Below the pieces are notes generated by a model, which did no database searches, had not been told where the DNA came from, and was given only the letters and a program-made list of their open reading frames with translations. Shown here in pieces: positions 28,213 through 36,603 of a stretch of DNA of 64,000 nt. Position 1 is the first letter of the stretch. Each line of letters opens with the position of its first letter. The translations under genes and the position numbers were made by a program. Origin of the DNA: Tateyamaria sp. syn59 (GTDB lineage Bacteria > Pseudomonadota > Alphaproteobacteria > Rhodobacterales > Rhodobacteraceae); assembly GCF_007995245.1 (NCBI RefSeq), contig NZ_VCBA01000001.1, forward strand, positions 449,730 through 513,729, given 5' to 3'.

Positions 28213-29088
28213 ATGACCCGCAAGTCGCATATCGACCTGATCGGTGCCGTGGCACTGACGCTGTTTTCGCTGAACTTTGGGTTCAATCAGGTGGTGATCA
28301 AGGTTGCGAATGAGGGGTTTCAGCCAGTGTTCATGGCGGGCCTGCGGTCCTTTGGGGGGCTGGTTTTACTAGCCCTTTGGATGTGGGCGCGGGGCATTTC
28401 AATGCGCCTGCCTGCCGAGGGGCGCGTCGGCGGGATCATCGCCGGGCTGCTGTTTGCAGTTGAATTCATCTGCCTGTTTATCGCGCTCGACCTAATCAGT
28501 GTGGCGCGCACATCTATCCTGTTCTACTCGATGCCGGTTTGGCTTGCGCTTGGCGCGCATGTCTTTCTGCCGGGAGAGCGGCTGACCGGTGTGCGGGTGG
28601 TCGGCCTTGGATTTGCGATGGGCGGTGTTGTCCTTGCCCTTTTGGACCGCGATGCCGCACAGGGCAATCTGCTTGGGGACCTGTTTGCGTTGGGGGCGGC
28701 GCTATGCTGGGCGGGCATCGCGCTGTGCGTGCGGGTCACGCAGTTGTCGCGCATTCCGGCCGAGCAGCAGCTGTTGTGGCAATTGCTGATCTCGACCCCG
28801 GTACTGATCCTGCTGGCGCCATATTTCGGGCCGCTCTTGCGCAATCTTGAGGTCGTTCACATCATCGGCCTTGGCTACCAGATCGTGTTCATCGCCAGCT
28901 TTGGCTTCCTGTTCTGGTTCTTCCTGATGAAGATCTACCCGGCCTCCGGTGTGGCGTCCTTCAGCTTTCTGTCGCCGGTCTTTGCGGTGGTGCTGGGTTG
29001 GGTGATCCTGGGCGAAGACATCTCGGCCACGATCTGGTTGGCGCTGGGGCTGGTGGCCGTCGGGCTGGTGCTGATCAATCGGCAGTAA
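28213..29088 (+). CDS. DMT-superfamily (EamA) transporter
   Basis: Second EamA exporter of the window, 291 residues from ATG 28213, ten predicted membrane segments in two repeats. It opens MTRKSHIDLIGAVALTLFSL and has the repeat ends GGIIAGLLFAVEFICLFIAL and GVASFSFLSPVFAVVLGWVI typical of the superfamily. It shares only general features with the transporter at 23908-24783, so they are not recent duplicates. The substrate is unknown. The upstream in-frame extension runs antisense to the DUF533 gene. Confidence 0.88.
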   Translation: MTRKSHIDLIGAVALTLFSLNFGFNQVVIKVANEGFQPVFMAGLRSFGGLVLLALWMWARGISMRLPAEGRVGGIIAGLLFAVEFICLFIALDLISVARTSILFYSMPVWLALGAHVFLPGERLTGVRVVGLGFAMGGVVLALLDRDAAQGNLLGDLFALGAALCWAGIALCVRVTQLSRIPAEQQLLWQLLISTPVLILLAPYFGPLLRNLEVVHIIGLGYQIVFIASFGFLFWFFLMKIYPASGVASFSFLSPVFAVVLGWVILGEDISATIWLALGLVAVGLVLINRQ

Positions 29089-29109
29089 GGCTGAGGTGTC
29101 CTCCGGCCG

Positions 29110-30507
29110 TCAGGTGCCGCAGAATGTGGCCGGAACGATTTCGTCCTGCGTCGGTGGGCGGCGCAGGTCGTCGTAGCCCGCGGGCAGGTCGTAGGGTGCT
29201 GTCAGGGCCGTCATCAGCCGCTCGAATGGATTCATGTCCCCTGCAACGGCGGCGTCTATCATGGCTTCGATCCGGTGGTTGCGCGGGATGATCTGTGGGT
29301 TGGTGCGGAGCATCAGGTCCGTGTCGGGCCCGCGTGCGCGCCATTTCTGAGCCCATGTGTCAAAGGCGCCCCGATCGGTGAACTGATCGCGCGCCTGATC
29401 CGTGTGCAGCGTGGCGAAGGTGTTGGTGAAGTCGGCGCCGTCCGTTTGCATGAGCGTCAGCAGGTCCTCGATCAATGTCTGATCCTCGGGCGTGGGGTCG
29501 GACAGTCCGATCTTCGCCGCAAAGCGGTTCAGCCATTCCGCCTGAAGCTGGCCAGGCATGGCGTGGACGATGGCGGTTGCGTCTTCAACCGCTTTGTCCT
29601 TGTCCTCGAACAGCTGGATAAGGGCCGTCGCAAGCTGCGCCATATTCCAGACGGCAATGCGCGGCTGGTTGCCAAAGGCATAGCGCCCCATCTGGTCAAT
29701 GGAAGAGAACACGCGCCCCTCGTGATAGGCGTCCATGAACGCGCAGGGGCCGTAGTCGATGGTTTCGCCCGAGATGGTGCAATTGTCGGTGTTCATCACG
29801 CCGTGGATGAAGCCCACGGACATCCAAGCAGCCACGAGTTTCGACTGGGCTGCGCAGACGGCCTTGAGCAATCCCATGGGACCATCCGCGCCCGGGTGAT
29901 GGCGCGTGATGGCGTAGTCGGTGAGTGTGCGCAATTCGTCGATATGCCCGCGATGGGCAAAGATCTGGAACGTGCCCACGCGCAGGTGGCTGGACGCGAC
30001 GCGGGTGAGCACGGCACCCGGCAGCGCGCCCTGTTCGCGGTAGACAGGCTCGCCTGTCGCAATGGCGGCGAGGGCGCGTGTTGTTGGGATGCCAAGGGCG
30101 TGCATGGCCTCACTCACCACATATTCGCGCAGGACTGGCCCGAGCCATGCGCGTCCGTCGCCCATCCGGGAATAGGGCGTGGGCCCGGAGCCCTTGAGCT
30201 GGATGTCGCGGCGCTGACCATGCTGGTCGATCACTTCGCCCAGAAGGATCGCGCGACCATCGCCAAGCTGTGGATTGTAGTTGCCGAACTGGTGACCTGC
30301 ATACAGCTGGGCTAGGGGGGCCGCCCCCTTCGGTACGGTCGTGCCCGCAAAAACGCTGTCGTCGGCCCCTTCGATCCCAAGCTCTTGCGCCAGAGCGCTG
30401 TTCCACGCCAGCCGCTCGGATTTCGCCACAGGCGTGGGGTTCAGCCGGGTGTAAAACGCACCCGGCAATGTCGCGTAGGTGTTGTCGAAGGGGATGTGCA
30501 GGCTCAT
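29110..30507 (-). CDS. selO: Protein adenylyltransferase SelO (YdiU/UPF0061)
   Basis: Pseudokinase-fold enzyme that AMPylates protein hydroxyl residues, linked to redox stress. 465 residues from ATG 30507. Family signatures: YAGHQFGNYNPQLGDGRAIL, LKGSGPTPYSRMGDGRA, and the active-site NTDNCTISGETIDYGPC. The protein ends FCGT: the Cys three residues from the C-terminus occupies the place where eukaryotic SelO has selenocysteine. It is convergent with the EamA gene and divergent from the CBS-domain gene. Confidence 0.95.
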   Translation of the reverse strand: MSLHIPFDNTYATLPGAFYTRLNPTPVAKSERLAWNSALAQELGIEGADDSVFAGTTVPKGAAPLAQLYAGHQFGNYNPQLGDGRAILLGEVIDQHGQRRDIQLKGSGPTPYSRMGDGRAWLGPVLREYVVSEAMHALGIPTTRALAAIATGEPVYREQGALPGAVLTRVASSHLRVGTFQIFAHRGHIDELRTLTDYAITRHHPGADGPMGLLKAVCAAQSKLVAAWMSVGFIHGVMNTDNCTISGETIDYGPCAFMDAYHEGRVFSSIDQMGRYAFGNQPRIAVWNMAQLATALIQLFEDKDKAVEDATAIVHAMPGQLQAEWLNRFAAKIGLSDPTPEDQTLIEDLLTLMQTDGADFTNTFATLHTDQARDQFTDRGAFDTWAQKWRARGPDTDLMLRTNPQIIPRNHRIEAMIDAAVAGDMNPFERLMTALTAPYDLPAGYDDLRRPPTQDEIVPATFCGT

Positions 30508-30582
30508 GCGCGGGATATAGGTCTGCGGGAGCCGTGATACCATCGAAAGGTTGAGATTGGTGCATGCGGGCTATCGTTAACT

Positions 30583-30597
30583 GAACAACACTTGTTC
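30583..30597. promoter_or_regulatory. Inverted repeat GAACAA-CAC-TTGTTC before the CBS-domain gene
   Basis: A perfect 6-bp inverted repeat with a 3-bp spacer, directly before the GGGAG ribosome site and 12 bp before ATG 30610. GAAC and GTTC are separated by 7 bp, the half-site and spacing of alphaproteobacterial LexA boxes, but there the half-sites are direct rather than inverted. It could also be a small RNA hairpin. Confidence 0.4.
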
Positions 30598-30609
30598 GGG
30601 AGATATGCG

Positions 30610-31146
30610 ATGGCCACCTCAAACCGGGTCGGAATGCAACTGCGCGACCGACCAGAATACGAAAACAAGCCCAGACCGCTGACATTTGCGCCGGAGGCAT
30701 CAGTCGCCGAGGCGGTCGATGCGATGTGCAAGAAAAACTTCGGGTCGGTGATCGTTGTCGATCCGGAGGACAAGGTGATCGGCGTGATGACCGAGCGCGA
30801 TGTGATGCGTAAGCTGGTGCATGCCGGGCTGGATGCCAAGACCACCAAGCTGACCGAGATCATGACGCATGAGCCGCGTGTGGCGCAAGAAACGGATGAT
30901 GTGGTCGACTGGCTGCGCATCATGTCCAACGACCGCTTTCGCCGCCTGCCCGTGGTCGATCAGGAGGGGCGGATCAAGGCCGTGTTCACCCAAGGTGATT
31001 TCGTCAGCTATACGTGGCCGGACCTCGTTTACCAGGCGTCGCAACTGGCGCGCGCGTCGCTGGCCCGTAACTATGCGGTGTGGCTGATTGGCGGGGGCAT
31101 CGCCCTTTATACGCTGCTGATGATCATCGTGGTGCGGTCGCTCTAG
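30610..31146 (+). CDS. CBS-domain pair protein with C-terminal membrane anchor
   Basis: 178 residues. Two CBS motifs: residues ~20-75 (PEASVAEAVDAMCKKNFGSV, VIGVMTERDVMRKL) and ~85-140 (IMTHEPRVAQETDDVVDWLR, RRLPVVDQEGRIKAVFTQGD). The last ~25 residues (YAVWLIGGGIALYTLLMIIV) form a single membrane helix, so the adenine-nucleotide-sensing pair should face the cytoplasm as a tail-anchored protein. The start ATG 30610 has GGGAG upstream. No partner enzyme is fused or adjacent; function is unknown beyond ligand sensing. Confidence 0.85.
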   Translation: MATSNRVGMQLRDRPEYENKPRPLTFAPEASVAEAVDAMCKKNFGSVIVVDPEDKVIGVMTERDVMRKLVHAGLDAKTTKLTEIMTHEPRVAQETDDVVDWLRIMSNDRFRRLPVVDQEGRIKAVFTQGDFVSYTWPDLVYQASQLARASLARNYAVWLIGGGIALYTLLMIIVVRSL

Positions 31147-31153
31147 CGCAGCG

Positions 31154-31603
31154 CTACAGTTGTCGTGTCATCAGCGCGTAGCCGTCGCGCAGTTTGAAGC
31201 CCGCGCGGGCGTAGAGACGCTGGGCGACGCTGTTTTCATGGCTGACTTCTAGGTGGAGCGCCTTGACGCCCGCCTCTCCCAACGCACGGGGCAGCGCCAA
31301 CAGAACCTCCGTCGCGATGCCGCGTCCGCGGACGCCGGGCCGGATGAACAACTCGTCCACAAACCCGTCCATGCCGCCAAACTCGATGGACCAGCCGAAG
31401 GTGACAACAATGTATCCGATAGGTGCACGGGGCGGGCCAATGAGGTAAGCCGCGCCATGCGGTATACCATCGAGCAGCGGCTGAATCCCCGCGGCGCGTG
31501 CCTCGTCGGTGAGTGCGATCCCCTCCTCGGCGTGGAACGCTGCCACAAGGCTGTCGAGACGGTCAAAATGCTCGGGCGTGGCAAGGGTCAGGGCGGCGCT
31601 CAC
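31154..31603 (-). CDS. GNAT-family N-acetyltransferase
   Basis: 149 residues. Acetyl-CoA motif in DELFIRPGVRGRGIATEVLL, then LEVSHENSVAQRLYARAGFK, both classic. ATG 31603 overlaps the nucleoside hydrolase stop by 4 bp, so the two are co-translated. Substrate unknown. It converges on the CBS gene with a 7-bp gap containing a small TAGCGC/GCGCTA hairpin. Confidence 0.88.
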   Translation of the reverse strand: MSAALTLATPEHFDRLDSLVAAFHAEEGIALTDEARAAGIQPLLDGIPHGAAYLIGPPRAPIGYIVVTFGWSIEFGGMDGFVDELFIRPGVRGRGIATEVLLALPRALGEAGVKALHLEVSHENSVAQRLYARAGFKLRDGYALMTRQL

Positions 31604-32541
31604 AAGCGGGCCAGCCGTTGAGTGAGCAGATCAAAGAAGCCGTCCGCATCCAGATCACCGATGAACAGTGCGTTAGCCGGACGATCCGTGACGCCCCACC
31701 AGTCGGCGACGGTCATGCCCATGGTCAGTTCCGACGTTGTCTCAATTTCGACGTTAATGTGTCGCCCGGAAAAAAGATCGGGTCGGATCAGGTACGCGGT
31801 CACGCAGGGGTCGTGCAGCGGCGCCCCGGCTGAGCCATATTTTTCCTTGTCGAAGCGTTCGAAGAAGTCGGTCATTTCTGCCACCGCCGTGCCCGCGCCC
31901 GTGCCAAGCGCCCGGAAGGCGTCGTTGCGGGTTTTGGTGACAAGCGCCTTGTGCGTGACGTCAAGGGGCATGACCACAATCGGCGCGCCGCTTTTGAACA
32001 CGATATCAGCAGCTTCTGGGTCGACATAGATGTTGAATTCGGCCGCGGGGGTGATGTTTCCGACCTCGAAATAGGCACCACCCATCAGCACGATCTCTTG
32101 CACGCGGTCCACAACGTCGGGCGCCTTTTGAAAGACTGTCGCGATGTTTGTAAGTGGCCCAAGGGGGCAGAGCGTGACGGTGCCCGCATCATGGTTGCGC
32201 AGCGTGTCGATGATAAAATCAACCGCGTGCTGGACCTGCAGCGGCATTGTCGGATCGGGCAGGTCAGGACCATCGAGGCCGGTCTTGCCATGCACATGCT
32301 CTGCCGTGACAAGATCGCGGCGCAGCGGGCGGTCGCATCCCGCAAACACGGGGACATCAGGTTTCCCCGCCAGTTCACAGACAATGCGGGCATTCTTGGC
32401 CGTCAGGTCCAGTGGGACATTCCCGGCAACAGCGGTGATGCCCAGCACGTCAACATCCTCTGGGCTGGCCAGGGCCAGCAGGATCGCAACGGCGTCATCC
32501 TGTCCGGGATCGGTGTCGATGATTATCTTGCGCGCTGCCAT
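31600..32541 (-). CDS. Nucleoside hydrolase (IUNH family)
   Basis: Hydrolyses the N-glycosidic bond of ribonucleosides for salvage. 313 residues from ATG 32541. Calcium-binding N-terminus IIIDTDPGQDDAVAILLAL; VHGKTGLDGPDLPDP; LCPLGPLTNIATVFQ; EIVLMGGAYFEVGNITPAAE; and the late Asp in APLHDPCVTAYLI. Whether it prefers purine or pyrimidine nucleosides is not clear. It is divergent from the sulfotransferase-like gene. Confidence 0.95.
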   Translation of the reverse strand: MAARKIIIDTDPGQDDAVAILLALASPEDVDVLGITAVAGNVPLDLTAKNARIVCELAGKPDVPVFAGCDRPLRRDLVTAEHVHGKTGLDGPDLPDPTMPLQVQHAVDFIIDTLRNHDAGTVTLCPLGPLTNIATVFQKAPDVVDRVQEIVLMGGAYFEVGNITPAAEFNIYVDPEAADIVFKSGAPIVVMPLDVTHKALVTKTRNDAFRALGTGAGTAVAEMTDFFERFDKEKYGSAGAPLHDPCVTAYLIRPDLFSGRHINVEIETTSELTMGMTVADWWGVTDRPANALFIGDLDADGFFDLLTQRLARL

Positions 32542-32661
32542 GCCGCCTCCGCTTCGGGTTTGGCGCACCGTGGCCCCTTTGGCACCCCTTGTCCAGAAGC
32601 CGCGCGCGCCGATACGCAAATCCTTGCGTGGCCCGGATGTGCTGCGTTAAGGGCCGAAAGC

Positions 32662-33531
32662 ATGGCCGACGCCCCCATCTTCATTCACGCCGGTGCGCAC
32701 CGTACCGGCACGTCTTCTTTTCAGCTGTGCCTGCACGACAACCGGCAAGCGCTTGACGCGATGGGATGGACAACGGCCTATCCCGGTCGTGATGGAATTC
32801 CGTCTGGCAAGCTCGCGCTGCGGCTGCCTTCGGGTACGCGAATTGATGCGGATGCAGCTGCTGCCAAGGCATCGGAAACGCTGGAGCCTTACCGCGATGG
32901 CCGGCCTGTCATCCTGTCCGAGGAAAACATCACCGGGCGCATGTTCCACTTCATGCAAGGTCAATTCTATCCCTTTGCCGAGGACCGATGCCGCGCACTC
33001 CGCACGGCGTGGACAGGGCCGGTGGCGCATGTGCTGCTTGTTGTGCGCCCCTATGACGAGCTTTTCGTGTCCGCCTATCGAAAGCGGGCAGAAGACAACG
33101 CGATGCCTGATTTTTCCGAGGTTAAGGACAGTTACCTGAACGTTGACCGGGGCTGGCCGGATTTGGTGGGCGGCATATACGATATGTTGCAGCCAGACGT
33201 GATTACTGTTGTGCCTTACGCATCACGGGGCAGCAATGTGGACCTGTTGCGCCGATTGGTCCCGGACCTGCCCGTGGATGGGTTGGTCGAACCAGCGCGC
33301 GTCGTGAACAAAAGTGCCACCGACGCCGCCCTGATGGTCCTGCAAGAGCATTACCGTGCGGACAAGACACTGTCGCGGGCAGAATGGACGAAGGTCATCA
33401 ACGCGCATACGGATGACCGTGAGGCACGCGGCATTGCAGAGTTTACAGCGGAAGAAAAATCATATTTGTCCGCGCGTTATGCGTCAGACCTAAAGCAAAT
33501 CGAGTGGATGCAGCATATCAATTTCGTATAG
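32662..33531 (+). CDS. Sulfotransferase-like P-loop protein
   Basis: 289 residues from ATG 32662. The N-terminal IFIHAGAHRTGTSSFQ resembles the 5'-phosphosulfate-binding loop of sulfotransferases. A second conserved-looking region is VLLVVRPYDELFVSAYRKRA, similar to the 3'-phosphate-binding R..Y...S.Y segment. No signal peptide is seen. It is probably a member of the poorly described sulfotransferase-like proteins common in marine alphaproteobacteria; acceptor unknown. The frame continues upstream but is antisense to the nucleoside hydrolase. Its 3' end overlaps mazG by 14 bp. Confidence 0.7.
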   Translation: MADAPIFIHAGAHRTGTSSFQLCLHDNRQALDAMGWTTAYPGRDGIPSGKLALRLPSGTRIDADAAAAKASETLEPYRDGRPVILSEENITGRMFHFMQGQFYPFAEDRCRALRTAWTGPVAHVLLVVRPYDELFVSAYRKRAEDNAMPDFSEVKDSYLNVDRGWPDLVGGIYDMLQPDVITVVPYASRGSNVDLLRRLVPDLPVDGLVEPARVVNKSATDAALMVLQEHYRADKTLSRAEWTKVINAHTDDREARGIAEFTAEEKSYLSARYASDLKQIEWMQHINFV

Positions 33532-34339
33532 CTTTTTCCTGAGCTTTGACCGCGTCCCAAAGCGCGTCCATTTCTTCCAGGGTGCTGTCCTGCGGGCGCT
33601 TGTCCCGCTCGGCCAGCGCCGCCTCGACCGCTGTGAAACGGCGGGTGAACTTGGCGTTTGTGCGCCGCAGAGCCTCCTCCGGCTCAACGCCGAGATGCCG
33701 TGCGAGGTTGGCGACGACGAACAGAAGATCGCCCATCTCGTCCACCATCTCTTCGTGACCCATCGTGTCGCGCGCCTCGACCAGTTCGGCGGCTTCTTCT
33801 TTGATCTTGTCGATCACATGTGCGGTTTCGGGCCAGTCAAATCCGACGCGGGCCGCGCGCTTTTGCAGTTTCACCGCGCGCAACAGCGCGGGCAGGTTCA
33901 TGGCGACGCCGTCAAGCGCGCCTTTCTGCGCTCTGCCCGCGCGCTCGGCTGCCTTGATTGCCTCCCAATCGCGGGTCTGCTGTTCGGCGCTTTTGTCACG
34001 GGATTCGTCGCCAAAGACGTGCGGGTGACGGTCCACCATCTTGTTCGAGATGTTGGTGACAACGGATTGAAAGCTGAAATGCCCGGCCTCTTCGCCGATG
34101 GCGGTGTGGTAGACCGATTGCAGCAGGAGATCGCCCAATTCGCCCTCCAGCTCGGCCCAGTCCTGCCGTTCGATGGCGTCGGCCACCTCGTAGGCTTCTT
34201 CGATCGTATAGGGCGCGATGGTCTGGAACGTCTGTTCGACGTCCCAGGGACAGCCGGTGTCCGGATCGCGCAGGCGGCGCATGATTTCCAGCAGGCGCTC
34301 GATGCCTGCGTTTTGGTCGTGGATCAGGTCGTCGCCCAT
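33518..34339 (-). CDS. mazG: Nucleoside triphosphate pyrophosphohydrolase MazG
   Basis: House-cleaning all-alpha NTP pyrophosphatase, NTP to NMP + PPi. 273 residues with two MazG domains: the first has CPWDVEQTF, IEEAYEVADAI and ELEGELGDLLLQSVYHT (ExxE..ExxD metal site), the second IKEEAAELVEARD and EEMVDEMGDLLFVVANLARH. I use ATG 34339 (GGCGGGGGC upstream); an ATG at 34374 would add twelve residues without a clear ribosome site. It is divergent from the M20 gene. Confidence 0.95.
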   Translation of the reverse strand: MGDDLIHDQNAGIERLLEIMRRLRDPDTGCPWDVEQTFQTIAPYTIEEAYEVADAIERQDWAELEGELGDLLLQSVYHTAIGEEAGHFSFQSVVTNISNKMVDRHPHVFGDESRDKSAEQQTRDWEAIKAAERAGRAQKGALDGVAMNLPALLRAVKLQKRAARVGFDWPETAHVIDKIKEEAAELVEARDTMGHEEMVDEMGDLLFVVANLARHLGVEPEEALRRTNAKFTRRFTAVEAALAERDKRPQDSTLEEMDALWDAVKAQEKAIRN

Positions 34340-34402
34340 TGCAGCCCCCGCCGGTTTCAGGTTTGCTGACATCTGACGTATCCCATGGCCCGGAGTCCAC
34401 CC

Positions 34403-35566
34403 ATGCCCATCATCAACCGCATCGGCGATCTTGCCCCCGACATAGCGGCGTGGCGCCAGCATCTGCATTCGATCCCGGAACTGGCCTTTGACTGCCCCAA
34501 GACCTCGGCCTTTATCCAGGAGCGGTTGGCGGAAATCGGCGTGGATGAGGTGCATGCAGGCATCGCGCAGACCGGCGTGGTCGCGATCATCAACGGGCAG
34601 GGCGACGGGCCGACCATCGGCTTGCGCGCCGATTTTGACGCGCTGCCGATCGAGGAGGAGACGGGGGTGCCTTATGCCTCAACCCATCCGGGCAAGATGC
34701 ACGCCTGCGGCCATGACGGTCATACGGCGATGCTGCTGGGGGCGGCGAAGTATCTGACGGAGACGCGCAATTTCTCAGGCCGTGTTGCGTTGATTTTCCA
34801 GCCTGCCGAGGAAGACGGCGGCGGTGGCGAGGTCATGGTGCAGGAGGGGATCATGGACCGGTTCGGGGTGGGCGAGGTCTATGCCATCCACAACGCGCCC
34901 GGAAAGGATTTCGGCAAGTTCCACACCCGTGCTGGTCCGATCATGGCAGCGGCTGATCAGTTTCATGTCCACGTGACGGGCAAGGGCGGCCATGCGGCGC
35001 GCCCTTACGATGCGGTGGATCCGGTGGTAGCGGCCTGTGCCATCGTGACCGCGCTGCAAACCATCGTCAGCCGAAATCACCACCCGATGGAACAACTGGT
35101 GATCTCGACCACCCAGATCCATACCGGCACGACCGACAACGTGATCCCGGAAAGCGCCTATATCAACGGGACAGTGCGGACCTTTTCCAAGGACGTGCAA
35201 TCCATGGTCGTGCGCCGGATGGAGGAGATTGTTGCGGGCACGGCAGCAGCCTATGGCTGTACCGCGACGCTGAACATCGACTTTGGCTATCCACCCACGG
35301 TGAATGATGCAGACAAGGCCGGCTTCGCAGCGCAGGTCGCCGCTGAGGTCGCGGGCGAGGCCGGAGTGGAGCCGGACGTGGAGCCCGTGATGGGGGCGGA
35401 GGATTTCTCCTACATGCTGGAGGCCCGGCCCGGGGCGTACCTGATGCTTGGGCAGGGCGACGGGGCGGGCGTGCATCATCCGAAGTACAACTTCAATGAT
35501 GAGATTGCGCCGATTGGGGCGTCGTTCTTTGCCCGGCTCGTCGAGACGGCGCAGCCGCTGCGCTAA
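34403..35566 (+). CDS. M20-family amidohydrolase (hippurate hydrolase/aminoacylase-like)
   Basis: 387 residues from ATG 34403 (CGGAG seven bases upstream). Metal-dependent deacylase: GLRADFDALPIEEETGVPYA, HACGHDGHTAMLLGAAKYL, FQPAEEDGGGGEVMV, the dimerisation domain (about 185-295) and the terminal metal ligand region VMGAEDFSYMLEARPG and HHPKYNFNDE. Family members cleave N-acyl amino acids, hippurate or indole conjugates. It is followed in the same direction by two ureohydrolase genes, so an N-acyl or guanidino amino-acid breakdown role is possible, but not proven. Confidence 0.92.
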   Translation: MPIINRIGDLAPDIAAWRQHLHSIPELAFDCPKTSAFIQERLAEIGVDEVHAGIAQTGVVAIINGQGDGPTIGLRADFDALPIEEETGVPYASTHPGKMHACGHDGHTAMLLGAAKYLTETRNFSGRVALIFQPAEEDGGGGEVMVQEGIMDRFGVGEVYAIHNAPGKDFGKFHTRAGPIMAAADQFHVHVTGKGGHAARPYDAVDPVVAACAIVTALQTIVSRNHHPMEQLVISTTQIHTGTTDNVIPESAYINGTVRTFSKDVQSMVVRRMEEIVAGTAAAYGCTATLNIDFGYPPTVNDADKAGFAAQVAAEVAGEAGVEPDVEPVMGAEDFSYMLEARPGAYLMLGQGDGAGVHHPKYNFNDEIAPIGASFFARLVETAQPLR

Positions 35567-35623
35567 GGGGCGCTGCCCCTCGGCGCTGCGCGCCTCACCC
35601 CGGGATTTTTTGAAACAGGGAAG
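35566..35623 (+). repeat. Intergenic palindromic repeat unit, copy C
   Basis: Hairpin AGGGGC/GCCCCT (35566-35571, 35575-35580) directly at the M20 stop, a second hairpin GGCGC/GCGCC (35582-35586, 35590-35594), then CCCCGGGATTTTTTGAAACA and GGGAAG. Same order as copies A and B: hairpin, CCCCG, T-run, A/G-rich end. It could also act as a terminator. Confidence 0.6.
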
Positions 35624-35634
35624 TGGGATACGGG

Positions 35635-36603
35635 ATGGCGTTGGAAGACGCGAAACATCAGATGGATCACGCCTTTACCCGCGATGATCCGAGAGGGCCG
35701 TCGTTCGAGCTGACCTTTGGCGGGGCGACGTCGTTCTTGCGGCGGCGGTACACCAAGGAGCTGTCCGGTGTGGATATTGCGGTGACGGGGGTACCGTTTG
35801 ATCAGGCGGTGACGAACCGGCCCGGCACCCGGTTGGGGCCGCGCGCGATCCGCGAGGCGTCTTCCTTGCAGGCGCCTGACGCGCCTTATGGCTGGCCGTT
35901 TGATGTCGTCAGTGAGCGGGTGATCGTGGACTATGGCGATGTGGCGTTCGACTATGCTGACATTCCGTCTTTCCCCGATACGCTGACCGCGCATATTCGC
36001 GGTATTCTGGACGCGGGTGCTGCAAGTGTCGTGCTGGGGGGCGATCACTACATTTCTTTCCCCATTCTCAAAGCCTATGCTGAAAAGCACGGGCCGATGT
36101 CCCTGATCCAGATTGATGCACACACCGACACATGGGCCGACGACGACATGAGCCGCGTGGACCACGGCACCATGTTCTACAAGGCGGTGAAATCCGGTAT
36201 CGTTGACCCTGCAACGTCGGTCCAGATCGGCATCCGCACGACCAACGAGGACACGCTCGGAGTGAACATCATCGACGCACCGGAGTTTCACCGCATCGGG
36301 GCGGAGGCGGCGGCGGCGCGGGCGCGGGAGATCGTGGAAGACCGGCCGGTTTACCTCAGCTTCGACATTGACGGCCTTGACCCGGCCTTTGCCCCAGGCA
36401 CGGGAACGCCGGTCTGGGGCGGTTTGAGCTCCGCCCAGGCGGCGGCGCTGCTGCGGGGGCTTGCGGGCATCAACATTCAGGGCGGCGACGTGGTCGAGGT
36501 CTCACCTCCCTTTGACACGACAGGAGCCACAGCCATCGCCGGCGCGCATGTGGCGACCGAGATTTGTCAGCTTCTGGGGTGGAGGATGCGCGGTGGCGCC
36601 TAG
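35635..36603 (+). CDS. Ureohydrolase (agmatinase/guanidinobutyrase family), first copy
   Basis: Hydrolyses a guanidino compound to an amine plus urea. 322 residues from ATG 35635. Binuclear Mn site is intact: GGDHYISFPIL, QIDAHTDTW and SFDIDGLDPAFAPGTG. The protein has a longer N-terminus than the second copy. It overlaps the next gene by 11 bp and that gene encodes a clearly related enzyme, so the two may form a mixed oligomer or use different substrates. Agmatine, guanidinobutyrate or another guanidine cannot be distinguished here. Confidence 0.9.
   Translation: MALEDAKHQMDHAFTRDDPRGPSFELTFGGATSFLRRRYTKELSGVDIAVTGVPFDQAVTNRPGTRLGPRAIREASSLQAPDAPYGWPFDVVSERVIVDYGDVAFDYADIPSFPDTLTAHIRGILDAGAASVVLGGDHYISFPILKAYAEKHGPMSLIQIDAHTDTWADDDMSRVDHGTMFYKAVKSGIVDPATSVQIGIRTTNEDTLGVNIIDAPEFHRIGAEAAAARAREIVEDRPVYLSFDIDGLDPAFAPGTGTPVWGGLSSAQAAALLRGLAGINIQGGDVVEVSPPFDTTGATAIAGAHVATEICQLLGWRMRGGA

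Noticed and set aside
31951-32661. Long N-terminal extension of the sulfotransferase-like frame
   Set aside because: Antisense to the nucleoside hydrolase; the recognisable protein begins at ATG 32662.
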